From: Spirochaetota bacterium
Lineage (GTDB): Bacteria > Spirochaetota > UBA4802 > JAGODF01
Assembly: GCA_029974015.1 (NCBI GenBank)
Contig: JARKUF010000012.1
Span: 1 to 51,696, forward strand
Length of the DNA: 51,696 nucleotides
Direction of reading: 5' to 3'
Below, in pieces: positions 42,626 through 51,245 of the stretch. The position numbers and the translations under genes are program-made. Every line of letters starts with the position of its first letter. The first letter of the stretch is position 1. A model generated the notes under the pieces. That model saw nothing but the letters and a program-made list of their open reading frames with translations. It searched no databases and was not told the DNA's origin.

Positions 42626-43075
42626 TTATTGGTTTTCTCCCTTCTTAGAGTTAAAGTCCTTCTTTGAGTTAAAGTCCTTCTTTACGCCGTCCCGGGCCGC
42701 TTCCGATGCGCTTTTTCCACCACCCTGCGCAGCGCCGGGTACAGCATTCTGCCGCGCGTCTTTCGCCTGCCCTTGCGGCGCCGAAACACCCTGGACGGCC
42801 GACGGCGCCGATCCCCCTCCCGTCATCGGATCGAGCGCCTGGGCTCGGATTCCGTCAAGGACGGAAATTCCCAGGGAACCTATCATGAAGAGGGCCACGA
42901 AGACGGTGGTGATTTTGGTAATCACGTCGGCCGTGGAAGACCCGAAAGTGGTTTGGCTTGAACCGCCGAGAATGCCCATCCCCGCACTCTTGTCGGACTG
43001 TAGAAGAATGATGATGATAAGCAAAATGCAGAGGATGAAAAACACGACAGTAAGCAGACCCGATACAATATGCAT
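42626..43075 (-). CDS. secG: Protein-export membrane protein SecG
   Basis: A 149-residue protein. The N-terminal ~75 residues are the SecG core: helix SGLLTVVFFILCILLIIIILLQ, the loop KSAGMGILGGSSQTTFGSS, and second helix TKITTVFVALFMIGSLGISVL. SecG is part of the SecYEG channel. The rest is a long, disordered A/G/Q/K-rich tail that ends in two copies of KKDFNS produced by a perfect 18-bp direct repeat (42648-42665 and 42666-42683). It lies downstream of tpiA, with a repeat in between. Confidence 0.93.
   Translation of the reverse strand: MHIVSGLLTVVFFILCILLIIIILLQSDKSAGMGILGGSSQTTFGSSTADVITKITTVFVALFMIGSLGISVLDGIRAQALDPMTGGGSAPSAVQGVSAPQGQAKDARQNAVPGAAQGGGKSASEAARDGVKKDFNSKKDFNSKKGENQ
42648..42683. 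repeat. 18-bp tandem duplication inside secG
   Basis: Two identical copies of GAGTTAAAGTCCTTCTTT, in frame, encode the doubled KKDFNS at the SecG C-terminus. Confidence 0.9.
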
Positions 43076-43091
43076 AAATATTATCCTTACA

Positions 43092-43249
43092 AGCTCTAAT
43101 TGTAACTGCAGGCAAACTCAGCACTAAGGTCTTTTAGCCCGCCGAAGGCGGGATGTAAAACTTAAAAATCAGAGGTCGCCTTCAGGTAAACTCGTTCCTC
43201 ATGTTTTCTGCCCACCCCGGCGGGCGGTAAAACGAAATGGAGGTCGCCA
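43092..43249 (+). repeat. Dispersed hairpin repeat, locus 10 (two GC hairpins)
   Basis: Linker AATTGTAACTGCAGGCAAAC and CAGCACTAAG, GC hairpin GCCCGCCGAAGGCGGG, right end GAGGTCGCC (43181), and a second diverged unit with GCCCACCCCGGCGGGCGG and right end GAGGTCGCC (43249). The left AT hairpin is reduced to GCTCTAATT. Lies between tpiA and secG. Confidence 0.8.
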
Positions 43250-43299
43250 AATGCCAATTCCTCTCCGGGTGCGGTTAAAAAACCGGATACCAGTTAGAA

Positions 43300-44049
43300 T
43301 TAAACATGAATAATGTCAAGGAAAGAATTTGCCTTGAGGCTTGCCCCTCCCACCAGGGCCCCGTCTATGTCCGGTGAGGCGAAGAGCCCGGCAATATTGT
43401 CGGCCTTCACCGACCCCCCATAGAGGACAGGCACCATGGCGGCGATTCCGGCTCCGTACAGTCCGGCAAGCTCCTTTCTGATGTAGCGGTGCATGGCATC
43501 GGCAATCTCCGGAGTGGCAACCTTGCCGGTTCCGATGGCCCAGACCGGCTCGTAGGCTACGACCGCCTTTTTCATCTGATCGGCGGTAATACCGTCGAAG
43601 GCCTTTCGAAGCTGGCCTCCAACCACTTTTTCAGAATCCCCGGCTTCCCGCTCGGCGAGGAGTTCTCCCACGCATACCATCGGTTCAATGCCGTATTCAC
43701 AGGCGGCCTTCACCTTGCGGTTCACCATTTCATCGGTTTCGCCGAAAACATGCCTCCGCTCGGAATGGCCAATAAGTATATATCGCGCCCCCAGGTCCTT
43801 CACCATGACGGGCGACACTTCGCCGGTAAAGGCCCCTTCCTTCTCGAAGTACATGTTTTGCACGCCCACGTCGATTTTTCCGCGGCAGATGTCGGCCAGC
43901 TCCCGGGCGTGGACCGAGGGAGGAAACACCGCCACCTCCCGGCCCTTCAACTCCCCCAGACCTTCGAGGAGCCCCCTGGCCAGGGCCAGGGCCTCGGCGC
44001 GTGTGGTAAACATCTTCCAGTTTCCGGCGAAAATTTCTCTTCGTTGCAT
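43300..44049 (-). CDS. tpiA: Triosephosphate isomerase
   Basis: A 249-residue TIM-barrel enzyme that interconverts dihydroxyacetone phosphate and glyceraldehyde 3-phosphate. Seen: FAGNWKMF (Lys12-type), YILIGHSERR (catalytic His), VVAYEPVWAIGTGKVA (catalytic Glu and start of the flexible lid) and VLYGGSVKADN (phosphate grip). Length is normal. It lies between gap and secG, in the usual order but without pgk. Confidence 0.97.
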   Translation of the reverse strand: MQRREIFAGNWKMFTTRAEALALARGLLEGLGELKGREVAVFPPSVHARELADICRGKIDVGVQNMYFEKEGAFTGEVSPVMVKDLGARYILIGHSERRHVFGETDEMVNRKVKAACEYGIEPMVCVGELLAEREAGDSEKVVGGQLRKAFDGITADQMKKAVVAYEPVWAIGTGKVATPEIADAMHRYIRKELAGLYGAGIAAMVPVLYGGSVKADNIAGLFASPDIDGALVGGASLKANSFLDIIHV

Positions 44050-44098
44050 GATTCGCTCCTATCTTTATCAAGGGAACCTTTGGAACCTTTTTTAAATT

Positions 44099-44195
44099 TA
44101 AGGGCAGTCACAAAAACTTATGGCAACCCTGAATAATTGCGATTTTCCGCCCGCCGAAGGCGGACGGAAAAGCATAGTATTTACGGCTGCCCTTA
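44099..44195 (+). repeat. Dispersed hairpin repeat, locus 11, with terminal inverted repeats
   Basis: The copy between gap and tpiA is bounded by TTAAGGGCAG at the left and CTGCCCTTAA at the right, a perfect 10-bp inverted repeat. Inside are CTTATGGCAACCCT, and the GC hairpin TTTTCCGCCCGCCGAAGGC with its complement. This gives the element a MITE-like appearance. Confidence 0.8.
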
Positions 44196-44231
44196 AGGCT
44201 GGTCAGGAAATACGGTTTTCTCCGCTCGAGA

Positions 44232-45374
<1,143 letters not shown>

Positions 45375-45424
45375 TCATTTTTTGCAAGAAAGCTAATTGT
45401 AGGCGGACAATTGAAGGCTGTCAA

Positions 45425-45931
45425 TCAAAAATCGCCGTAAAACGGGTTTACCAGGAAGGCCTGGCCTCCAGAAAGGCCGTGGCTTCCCGGGCCTCCAGCG
45501 GTTTGGAGAACAGGTACCCCTGTCCGCAATCGCATCCCAGGCCCATCATCCCCCTGAGAGGGACGGGAGAGGATATCGCCAACGATGGAAAGGAAATGCC
45601 TTTTGTCGATGGGGAAGGGAATAAAATATCCCATCCCCTCTTCAAGCCAGGCCAGATACCGGCTGAACTCACATTCGGCCGCCGCCATGAGGAGCACCGG
45701 GGGGGCTTCTCCTTTCCCCGGGCCGCCGGAGAGCTCGCGCAGCGGAAAGATACCTCCGGCGGCGGAACGCGGAAAGGCCACCACGAGTCCATAGTCCCCC
45801 GCCTTCATAGCCGGGACGGCATCCGGGATGTCCACCTCGTGGACGGAAAAACCCTCATCTTCGAGGGCCTTCACCAACCCCGCCGCATCGGCGGGATCTT
45901 CCCGCACCATGAGAATTTGCTTGCCTTTCAT
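45425..45931 (-). pseudogene. Degenerate response-regulator receiver joined to the remnant of an EAL domain
   Basis: The open frame (169 residues) begins like a receiver domain (KQILMVREDPADAAGLVKALEDEGFSV, then PPVLLMAAA and a C-terminal helix), but the phosphorylatable aspartate is gone (GLVVAFPRSAAGG at that place) and so are other acidic residues. In another frame of the same strand, 45448 to about 45545 reads MGLGCDCGQGYLFSKPLEAR, the typical C-terminus of a c-di-GMP phosphodiesterase EAL domain. The likely history is a receiver-EAL protein that lost nearly all of the EAL domain and then shifted frame. The present gene may encode nothing functional. Confidence 0.55.
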
Positions 45932-45996
45932 CATATATCATCTATACAAAAACATCCTCACGGTAAACAATATTTTTTGGTGCAGTCTAAAAATTA

Positions 45997-46069
45997 AAGG
46001 CAGACATAAAAACCGCGATTTCCCGCTTGCCGAAGGCGGGGGGAAAGCCTGATTATAAGAGTTTGCCTT
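45997..46069 (+). repeat. Dispersed hairpin repeat, locus 12
   Basis: Short copy bounded by AAGGCAGAC and AGTTTGCCTT, with GC hairpin CCCGCTTGCCGAAGGCGGGG. A partial left arm (TCTAAAAATTAA) precedes it. It lies in a divergent gap between the receiver remnant and the MBL hydrolase. Confidence 0.75.
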
Positions 46070-46178
46070 CATCCGCCCCAGGAATTTTTCACTTTCACCT
46101 CTTCCCGATATTCAATTGACAGGGGCCTCAAGGCGCCTATGATGGCGACAGGTAATTTTCCGCAAAGGAAACAGGCTA

Positions 46179-46802
46179 ATGATTATTGAACAAATTCTGG
46201 TCACTGGAATGGCGGTCTTCTGCTATCTTATCGGGGATGAAAAGACGGCCGAGGCGGCGCTAATAGACCCCGCAGGTGATTTCGACCTCATCTTCAGCGC
46301 GGTAAATAAGCACGGCCTGAAGGTAAGCATGGTAATTAACACCCACGGGCATTTCGACCACACTTCGGGAAATGATCACATTATAAAGAAAACCGGCGCG
46401 GCCCTCCTCATCCACGAGCTCGAGGCGAAAAGCCTTGGAAGCTTCATCAATCGGATCATGTCGAGGTTCACGGGCGGAAAGGGCTCCCCTCCCCCCGTGC
46501 GGCTTCTTCGTGACGGCGACACCGTGGAAATCGGTTCGGTTAAGCTCAAAGTGATCCACACCCCCGGCCACACCGAGGGCGGGATATGCCTTTACACGAA
46601 GGGCCATGTGTTCACCGGCGATACCCTCTTCACCGAGGGCATGGGGCGCACCGACCTTCCCGGAGGCTCCCACAAAAAAATAATGGAATCAATCACTAAG
46701 AAGATACTCACCCTGCCGGACGACACGATAATCTGGCCGGGACACCACTACGGACGCTTTCCAAAGTCCACCGTGGCGGAGCAGAAGAGGTATTATCTAT
46801 GA
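46179..46802 (+). CDS. Metallo-beta-lactamase-fold hydrolase (glyoxalase II-like)
   Basis: A 207-residue enzyme. Metal ligands: NTH56GH58FD60H61TSGN, HTPGHTEGG, FTGDTLF (bridging aspartate) and the terminal PGHHYG. The short length and pattern match the YcbL/glyoxalase II-like subgroup that cleaves thioesters such as S-lactoylglutathione or related compounds. No sulfurtransferase or dioxygenase feature is seen. It overlaps yidD by four bases (ATGA). Specific substrate unknown. Confidence 0.9.
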   Translation: MIIEQILVTGMAVFCYLIGDEKTAEAALIDPAGDFDLIFSAVNKHGLKVSMVINTHGHFDHTSGNDHIIKKTGAALLIHELEAKSLGSFINRIMSRFTGGKGSPPPVRLLRDGDTVEIGSVKLKVIHTPGHTEGGICLYTKGHVFTGDTLFTEGMGRTDLPGGSHKKIMESITKKILTLPDDTIIWPGHHYGRFPKSTVAEQKRYYL

Positions 46803-47182
46803 AGGCCCTCTCCATTGCTCTCGTGTTGCTCTTGGCGGCACCGGCTATCGCTTCCGCCGGAGACTTCCCGCCATGGAACGCCGACGTGGCCGTGGGAGAC
46901 GAAATCCCCGCTGGGAAAGCAATTCCTCATCGGCCTCGCCCTCGCACTATATATAACGGCCCCCAGGTCGGGGCATGGGCCCTCATCCGTCTCTTTCAGG
47001 TGGTGATATCGCCCCAGGACGGGCCGAACTGCCGTTTCCAGCCCACCTGCAGCCGGTACGCCAGCGAAGCCGTGGAAAGATACGGGGCGCTCCCGGGGGC
47101 CTTCATGGCCGGAGACCGGCTCATCCGCTGTAATCCCTTCAACCCTCCCGGCAAGGACCCTGTCCCGCCCGCCCTGAAGTGA
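46799..47182 (+). CDS. yidD: YidD-family membrane insertion factor with N-terminal signal peptide
   Basis: The C-terminal ~70 of 127 residues are a standard YidD: LIRLFQVVISPQDGPNCRFQPTCSRYASEAVERYG and then GDRLIRCNPFNPPGKDPVP, with the three conserved cysteines. YidD assists YidC in inner-membrane insertion. In this copy a cleavable-looking signal (KALSIALVLLLAAPAIASAG) and a 35-residue linker are added at the N-terminus, which would send it across the membrane. The usual neighbours rpmH, rnpA and yidC are missing; instead it is coupled to the MBL gene and followed by two TPR-membrane paralogues. Confidence 0.9.
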   Translation: MKALSIALVLLLAAPAIASAGDFPPWNADVAVGDEIPAGKAIPHRPRPRTIYNGPQVGAWALIRLFQVVISPQDGPNCRFQPTCSRYASEAVERYGALPGAFMAGDRLIRCNPFNPPGKDPVPPALK

Positions 47183-47192
47183 GCCCCCAACC

Positions 47193-48086
47193 GTGAGACA
47201 CGCCATTGCCATCGTCTGCATCGTTCTGCTCTGTGCCGCGTCAGGCGCGGCCGATGAAACTTCTGCAGATTATACCCGCGCCCACCTGTCTTTCATCCAG
47301 GAGCTTTTCTCCGCGAAAAGATACTTCGATTGCATTGCCGAAACCCGACGCTACCTTAATTACGAACAGGGCATTGAGAAACGCCGGGAGTTCGAATACT
47401 TCATCGGCGCGAATTATTATCTCGGCGGCCAATACGCGACGGCGGCCCGACTTATGGAAGCCCCTCCTGACGGGGGAGAGTGGGACTCGTGGCGGCTTCT
47501 CCGGTCCCAGGCCCTGGCAAAGCTCCATCGCTCCGGAGAGGCCCTGAATGTACTGGAAGGCATTTCAAAAAACATTGAGGACCCATTTCTGCGATACGAA
47601 ATCTTTCTGCGCAAAGCCGACCTCCTCATCTCCCTTAAACGGTATGGCGACATACAGAAGGAGATAGATTTCCAGGAAAAGTTTTTCTCCGGTTCACGGC
47701 GGCTCGCGGAGTTGAGGGACGACATTGCCGCCTGCGAAAGCATTCAGTACCGTGAAAAGAGCAGGGCCGCGCTCTATTCAGCGGCCTTCCCGGGGGCGGG
47801 CCAGGCATGGGCCGGGCGATATCTTGACAGCATCATCAGCTTGGCCGCCGTGGCGGGCGCCGGATACGGGGCCTGGTACTGCCATCGCCGGGGCGATGAT
47901 GGCCTGGCCTACACTTTCATGTTCTTCACGGCCCTTTTTTACGGAGGCAATATCTACGGAGCGTGGAACGCGGCGGAATGGGCCAACAGCGCTGCCCATA
48001 AGCGCTTTGCCGCGGCCCTTCGCGAAAAATACATACCCCCCTATCATCCAACCAAGTATTCCGGAATACCGGGGGCCGGGCCGTGA
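47193..48086 (+). CDS. TPR-like exported/membrane protein, paralogue B
   Basis: A 297-residue protein from a GTG start. Signal peptide (HAIAIVCIVLLCAASGAADE), helical repeats (SFIQELFSAKRYFDCIAETRRYLNY, FEYFIGANYYLGGQYATAARL) and a C-terminal membrane part with SAAFPGAGQAWAGRYLDSIISLAAVAGAG and FFTALFYGGNIYGAWNAAEWAN. The pattern P-G-A-G-x-x-W-A-G-R and the overall order are shared with the genes at 48083 and 28782. It overlaps its tandem paralogue by four bases (GTGA). The location after yidD, and of paralogue A after secF, hints at a role near protein insertion or the envelope; that is inference. Confidence 0.65.
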   Translation: MRHAIAIVCIVLLCAASGAADETSADYTRAHLSFIQELFSAKRYFDCIAETRRYLNYEQGIEKRREFEYFIGANYYLGGQYATAARLMEAPPDGGEWDSWRLLRSQALAKLHRSGEALNVLEGISKNIEDPFLRYEIFLRKADLLISLKRYGDIQKEIDFQEKFFSGSRRLAELRDDIAACESIQYREKSRAALYSAAFPGAGQAWAGRYLDSIISLAAVAGAGYGAWYCHRRGDDGLAYTFMFFTALFYGGNIYGAWNAAEWANSAAHKRFAAALREKYIPPYHPTKYSGIPGAGP

Positions 48087-48955
48087 AAATTCCATACGCA
48101 TTCATTGCCGCCTTCCTGGCCCAGGCCCTCACCAGCGCATGGGCCCTCTCCGGCGCCGGGGACGGGGAAGCATCGATATTTCGTCTTGCCGAAACATATT
48201 ACGAAGAGAAAGAATATTATCATGCAATTACTGAAACCATGCGCCTCCAATTTCTTTATCCGAAGGGGGAATTCCACGGTCGGAGCCTGATTCTACAGGG
48301 AAAAGCTTACTGGCGGGGCGGCAACCGTTCCGCCGCCCTGGATTCCATGAACCGTTGTTTCGAGAAATACCGCGAAAAAAAAGAAGGTGAGGAAGCACTT
48401 TTACTCGCAGGGCATATTCGGCTTCTTGCTGATTCGCCTTACTACGCCCACCGCACCTTCCTCACCTATGACTATCTTTATCCAAAAGGGGCCCTGTCCG
48501 AGGACGTGCAGTATGAGAAATGCGTGGCCATGGCCCTCATTGGAGAGCTCGACGACGCCAGGGCCGCAATAGCTGCACATAAAAGCTCCTGGAAAAGCAG
48601 CACATACGAATCAAGGCTCACGAATCTGGAAAAACTAATCGATAATGAAAAAAACAGGGGAAAAAAGAGCCTCCCGGCGGCCTTAGCCGGGTCCGCCGTC
48701 CTTCCCGGCTTCGGGCACTTCTATGCCGGCCGCTGGGAAGCCGGACTGGCGACACTGGCGACAAACGCGGTCCTGATTTTTCTCGCCTGGGACGGATACC
48801 GTGACGGCGACATGCTCAGGATGGTCCTCTTCGGCGTCGCGGAGCTTTCTTTTTATCAGCATTCCCTTTTTTCAGCGGCAAGAAATGTGCAAATTTACAA
48901 CAGCAGGGAAAGCTTCAACAGGAAGGTCATGATGGGCTACAGCACGAGGTTTTAG
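48083..48955 (+). CDS. TPR-like exported/membrane protein, paralogue C
   Basis: A 290-residue protein with signal peptide (IPYAFIAAFLAQALTSAWALS), TPR-like helices (IFRLAETYYEEKEYYHAITETMRLQFLYPKG, LILQGKAYWRGGNRSAALDSMNRCF) and a C-terminal membrane part (LPAALAGSAVLPGFGHFYAGRWEAGLATLATNAVLIFLAWDGY). P-G-F-G-H-F-Y-A-G-R is the version here of the shared paralogue core. The GTG start overlaps the upstream gene by four bases. Two base pairs separate its stop from the next gene. Confidence 0.65.
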   Translation: MKIPYAFIAAFLAQALTSAWALSGAGDGEASIFRLAETYYEEKEYYHAITETMRLQFLYPKGEFHGRSLILQGKAYWRGGNRSAALDSMNRCFEKYREKKEGEEALLLAGHIRLLADSPYYAHRTFLTYDYLYPKGALSEDVQYEKCVAMALIGELDDARAAIAAHKSSWKSSTYESRLTNLEKLIDNEKNRGKKSLPAALAGSAVLPGFGHFYAGRWEAGLATLATNAVLIFLAWDGYRDGDMLRMVLFGVAELSFYQHSLFSAARNVQIYNSRESFNRKVMMGYSTRF

Positions 48956-48957
48956 TT

Positions 48958-49596
48958 ATGGCCAAAAACACCCTTTTAGGCGGGTCCTTTGAACTTGAAA
49001 CCGGCGAACTCCTGGACCTTGAGTCGCTCTTCAAGGAAAATGACTTTGAGATCATCGCCCAATCTCTGATTGAGGGGACCTTCAAGGCTTACGATCTTTT
49101 AAAAAAGGACTCCCTGGACAAATTCCTCGACTTCGTGACATTCAAGGTGAAAACCGGGCGGCCCCACATCATCAACCTCGCCTATCCTTCCATGCGCATG
49201 TACGATGAGGAACTGGAAGCAAAAGTGGTGCAGGTGATGAACTACCATCTATTCCCGGATATCATACTGAAAATTTTGAAATTCTTCACGCGGAACATCC
49301 ACAATTCGGACGCGAACCTCCACCTGGCCTATCTCATCGAGTCCGACGATATCATCCGAGCGATCTATGAAACATTCGTCCTTTTCAGAAAGGACATCTT
49401 TAATACCGACAAGAACAGGAGGACCCTGAACGTTAAGCGGATCCAGCAGTACCCGCCGACGAAGGACAATGTCCATTCATCGCCCCTGGACGCCGCCTGC
49501 AGACTAAAGTATGTCCTGGAATTCATCTCCCTGAAACAGCGCACGGAACACCTTTACACTGCAGAGGACATTTTACTCTCGGCGGACATCGCTTAG
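48958..49596 (+). CDS. Helical protein of unknown function
   Basis: The 212-residue soluble protein is rich in helices (LFKENDFEIIAQSLIEGTF, LFPDIILKILKFFTRNI, CRLKYVLEFISLKQRTEHLYTAED), with no signal peptide, membrane helix or catalytic motif. It follows paralogue C by two bases and so belongs to the same transcript. Its last codons overlap the end of a converging gene by four bases. Function unknown; perhaps a cytoplasmic partner of the membrane proteins before it. Confidence 0.6.
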   Translation: MAKNTLLGGSFELETGELLDLESLFKENDFEIIAQSLIEGTFKAYDLLKKDSLDKFLDFVTFKVKTGRPHIINLAYPSMRMYDEELEAKVVQVMNYHLFPDIILKILKFFTRNIHNSDANLHLAYLIESDDIIRAIYETFVLFRKDIFNTDKNRRTLNVKRIQQYPPTKDNVHSSPLDAACRLKYVLEFISLKQRTEHLYTAEDILLSADIA

Positions 49597-50051
49597 AGAC
49601 CGCCCCGGGGTATGCTCTCCACCACGTCCCCCTCCCTCATGTCCATCTCCTTCACATAGATGGCGTCGTACCGCCCCGAGTCGGCGTACTCCCGGCTGTT
49701 GTACTCCGGAGCGTACCTGGCGATGAGGACCGATAGAACGTCCTTCATGTCCCGGGGGGTGGTATCGACCACGGCATATCGCAGGAAAAGGCTTCCATCC
49801 AGGAGGTCGTGGGCAATCCCGGGGTTTTTGCTGTACTGGGGATCGAAAAGATATTTTATTCCGAGTCGGAGCCCCTCCCGCCAGCATCCATAAATAAAAA
49901 GAGGTTTTTTTTCTTCATCGCCTCGCCTGGAAAACATGGCGAGGCCCGGAAGTTCCGGCACCATTCTGGTAATGGAATATTTGTCGAAGGGGAAGGCGCG
50001 GGACCAGGCGATTGTATAGAAAGCCTCACGGTTACGTACGGTTTTTTTCAT
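49593..50051 (-). CDS. Protein of unknown function, converging with the plus-strand operon
   Basis: A 152-residue soluble alpha/beta protein. Notable stretches: FDKYSITRMVPELPGLAMFSRR, PLFIYGCWREGLRLGIKYLFDP, LLDGSLFLRYAVVDTTPRDMKDVLSVLIARYAPEYNS. The order P-E-L-P-G-L-x-x-F, then F-I-Y-G-C-W-R-E-G-L-R, recalls a GIY-YIG-like layout, but catalytic arginine and glutamate are not clear. It is coupled to the upstream Lon-domain gene by a four-base overlap. Confidence 0.55.
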   Translation of the reverse strand: MKKTVRNREAFYTIAWSRAFPFDKYSITRMVPELPGLAMFSRRGDEEKKPLFIYGCWREGLRLGIKYLFDPQYSKNPGIAHDLLDGSLFLRYAVVDTTPRDMKDVLSVLIARYAPEYNSREYADSGRYDAIYVKEMDMREGDVVESIPRGGL

Positions 50052-50659
50052 CGTTCTATACCTTTCTTTTTCTTGTAGGCCTCGATTATTTTTTCGAGAA
50101 AAGAAAAGAGGATGCGCGCCCTTTTCACCGGGTCGGCGGTTTTGACCAGAAGAACACGCCGGGAAAAACGCAGGATGAAATAGTTGGCTAAAAAATCGGT
50201 AAGGCGGCCCAGCCCCGCAATGTACTCAAGGAGGTTGATAAGCCGGTCTGAAGTGTCCACGTTGATAAGAAACACCAGCTCCTGGGCCTTGCGACGGAGT
50301 TTTTCGAGCCATTCCCGGTCATCGTCCCCGGACAGTTCGGGAACGCCGCGGCATAGGGCGTATTTCAAGTCGATGAGCTTGATAATTTTAACGCGCCCCA
50401 GGCCATACAATTCCACACGGCGATTGCCGCCGGATTCGCTCACCCCGGCCACCCGCGCCTTCACCGCCGCGCGCCCACGTGAAAAAAACGGCCCGAGAAC
50501 GCTCCGCACGGGGACCACCGCGGCCTCATCGTTTTCACGCAGGTCCCCCGCCTGCCCCGGCTTCAGCGCCGCCTCCAGGGAACAGTGGGGGAAGAGCGCT
50601 TTCTTATACAGAAAAAATACCGGGAGGGTCACAACATTGTCCGCCTGTTTCGCATCCAT
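50048..50659 (-). CDS. Lon N-terminal (PUA-like) domain protein
   Basis: The 203-residue protein begins VVTLPVFFLYKKALFPHCSLEAAL, the typical LPLFPL-type start of the Lon substrate-binding domain, and continues with VVPVRSV, ARVAGV, VELYGLGRVKIIKLI strands and a helical second half (EWLEKLRRKAQELVFLIN, LINLLEYIAGLGRLTDFLANYF). There is no AAA+ or protease domain. Stand-alone Lon-N proteins are common and their role is mostly unknown. It overlaps the next gene by four bases. Confidence 0.75.
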   Translation of the reverse strand: MDAKQADNVVTLPVFFLYKKALFPHCSLEAALKPGQAGDLRENDEAAVVPVRSVLGPFFSRGRAAVKARVAGVSESGGNRRVELYGLGRVKIIKLIDLKYALCRGVPELSGDDDREWLEKLRRKAQELVFLINVDTSDRLINLLEYIAGLGRLTDFLANYFILRFSRRVLLVKTADPVKRARILFSFLEKIIEAYKKKKGIER

Positions 50660-50721
50660 TGCGCCGGTATGTTAAGGGGCGAACAATTCTCCTGTCCATC
50701 AGAAAATCTATCAGAAAATGT

Positions 50722-50777
50722 CCAGGCGGGCGGGAAAACCTGAGTCCTGAGTATGTCGGTAGTTACGATTTAACGGG
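50722..50777 (-). repeat. Remnant of the dispersed repeat, locus 13 (reverse orientation)
   Basis: Read on the minus strand: AAATCGTAACTACCGACATA, CTCAGGACTCAGG, then TTTTCCCGCCCGCCTGG. This is the linker plus one arm of the GC hairpin; the other half is missing. It lies in a divergent gap. Confidence 0.7.
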
Positions 50778-50794
50778 ATATCATCGTGGGGAAA

Positions 50795-50986
50795 ATGAAA
50801 CGAAACATCGTTTCGAAGGGCCTTATGGATGGGATGCCCGATGATGGTTTTGTCGAGGGCCCGCCGGAACAACTCATCGGCATGGTATGGGAGATCACCC
50901 GCGACGCCTGGGCCTTTACCGGAAAAGGGGATGCTGAACGAAGACTACAGCGAGATGTTACACATCTTGTCCGAGGAAGGCGTTGA
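50795..50986 (+). CDS. Small protein, first gene of a decayed nucleotidyltransferase pair
   Basis: A 63-residue protein. Its core PPEQLIGMVWEITRDAWAFT and the following GDAERRLQRDVTHLVRGRR match a type of small, tryptophan-containing protein that I recall being encoded just before small nucleotidyltransferase-fold genes. The second gene of this pair starts inside it at 50931 in another frame. Start among ATG 50795, 50828 or 50837 is uncertain. Role unknown; possibly the antitoxin-like or partner part of the pair. Confidence 0.45.
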   Translation: MKRNIVSKGLMDGMPDDGFVEGPPEQLIGMVWEITRDAWAFTGKGDAERRLQRDVTHLVRGRR

Positions 50987-51047
50987 CTTCATCATCGTCG
51001 GCGCCTACGCCCTCGACGCGAAAGTCCTCCGGAGGGGGGAGAGGTAA
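50931..51047 (+). pseudogene. Truncated nucleotidyltransferase-fold protein
   Basis: A 38-codon frame starts MLNEDYSEMLHILSEEGVDF and continues IIVGAYALDAK, which is the common N-terminus of small nucleotidyltransferases (helix, then V-x-x-(I/L)-V-G-x-Y-A-L). The fold needs a further ~120 residues including the D-x-D acids, but here it ends at a TAA after RRGER. The module is thus a remnant. Confidence 0.5.
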
Positions 51048-51245
51048 TAAGGGAACCTTTAAATATTCGCTTTTTACCGGACATGAGAGCGCGCGGGAGG
51101 GGTGTGGTGAGGGGCCGCATGCCTCCTCCCCACGGATGCCCTTTCCAGGCAGGATGAAAGGAGCCAAAACATAAGGCCCTCGGTGGCACGCAACGTTTGT
51201 TGCAAAACCACGGGGTGTGTGAAGGCGCGCAAACGCTTTCGCATT
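51048..51245. other. Intergenic region with small stem-loops
   Basis: No gene. A nested inverted repeat, GTGG-cac-GCAAC around GTTT with GTTGC-aaaa-CCAC, lies at 51183-51210. A short piece at 51052 (GGGAACCTTTAAATATTC) resembles the left arm of the dispersed repeat but is too short to call. Confidence 0.35.

Noticed and set aside
49593..50051. GIY-YIG nuclease
   Set aside because: Only a loose resemblance; the catalytic arginine and glutamate cannot be placed.
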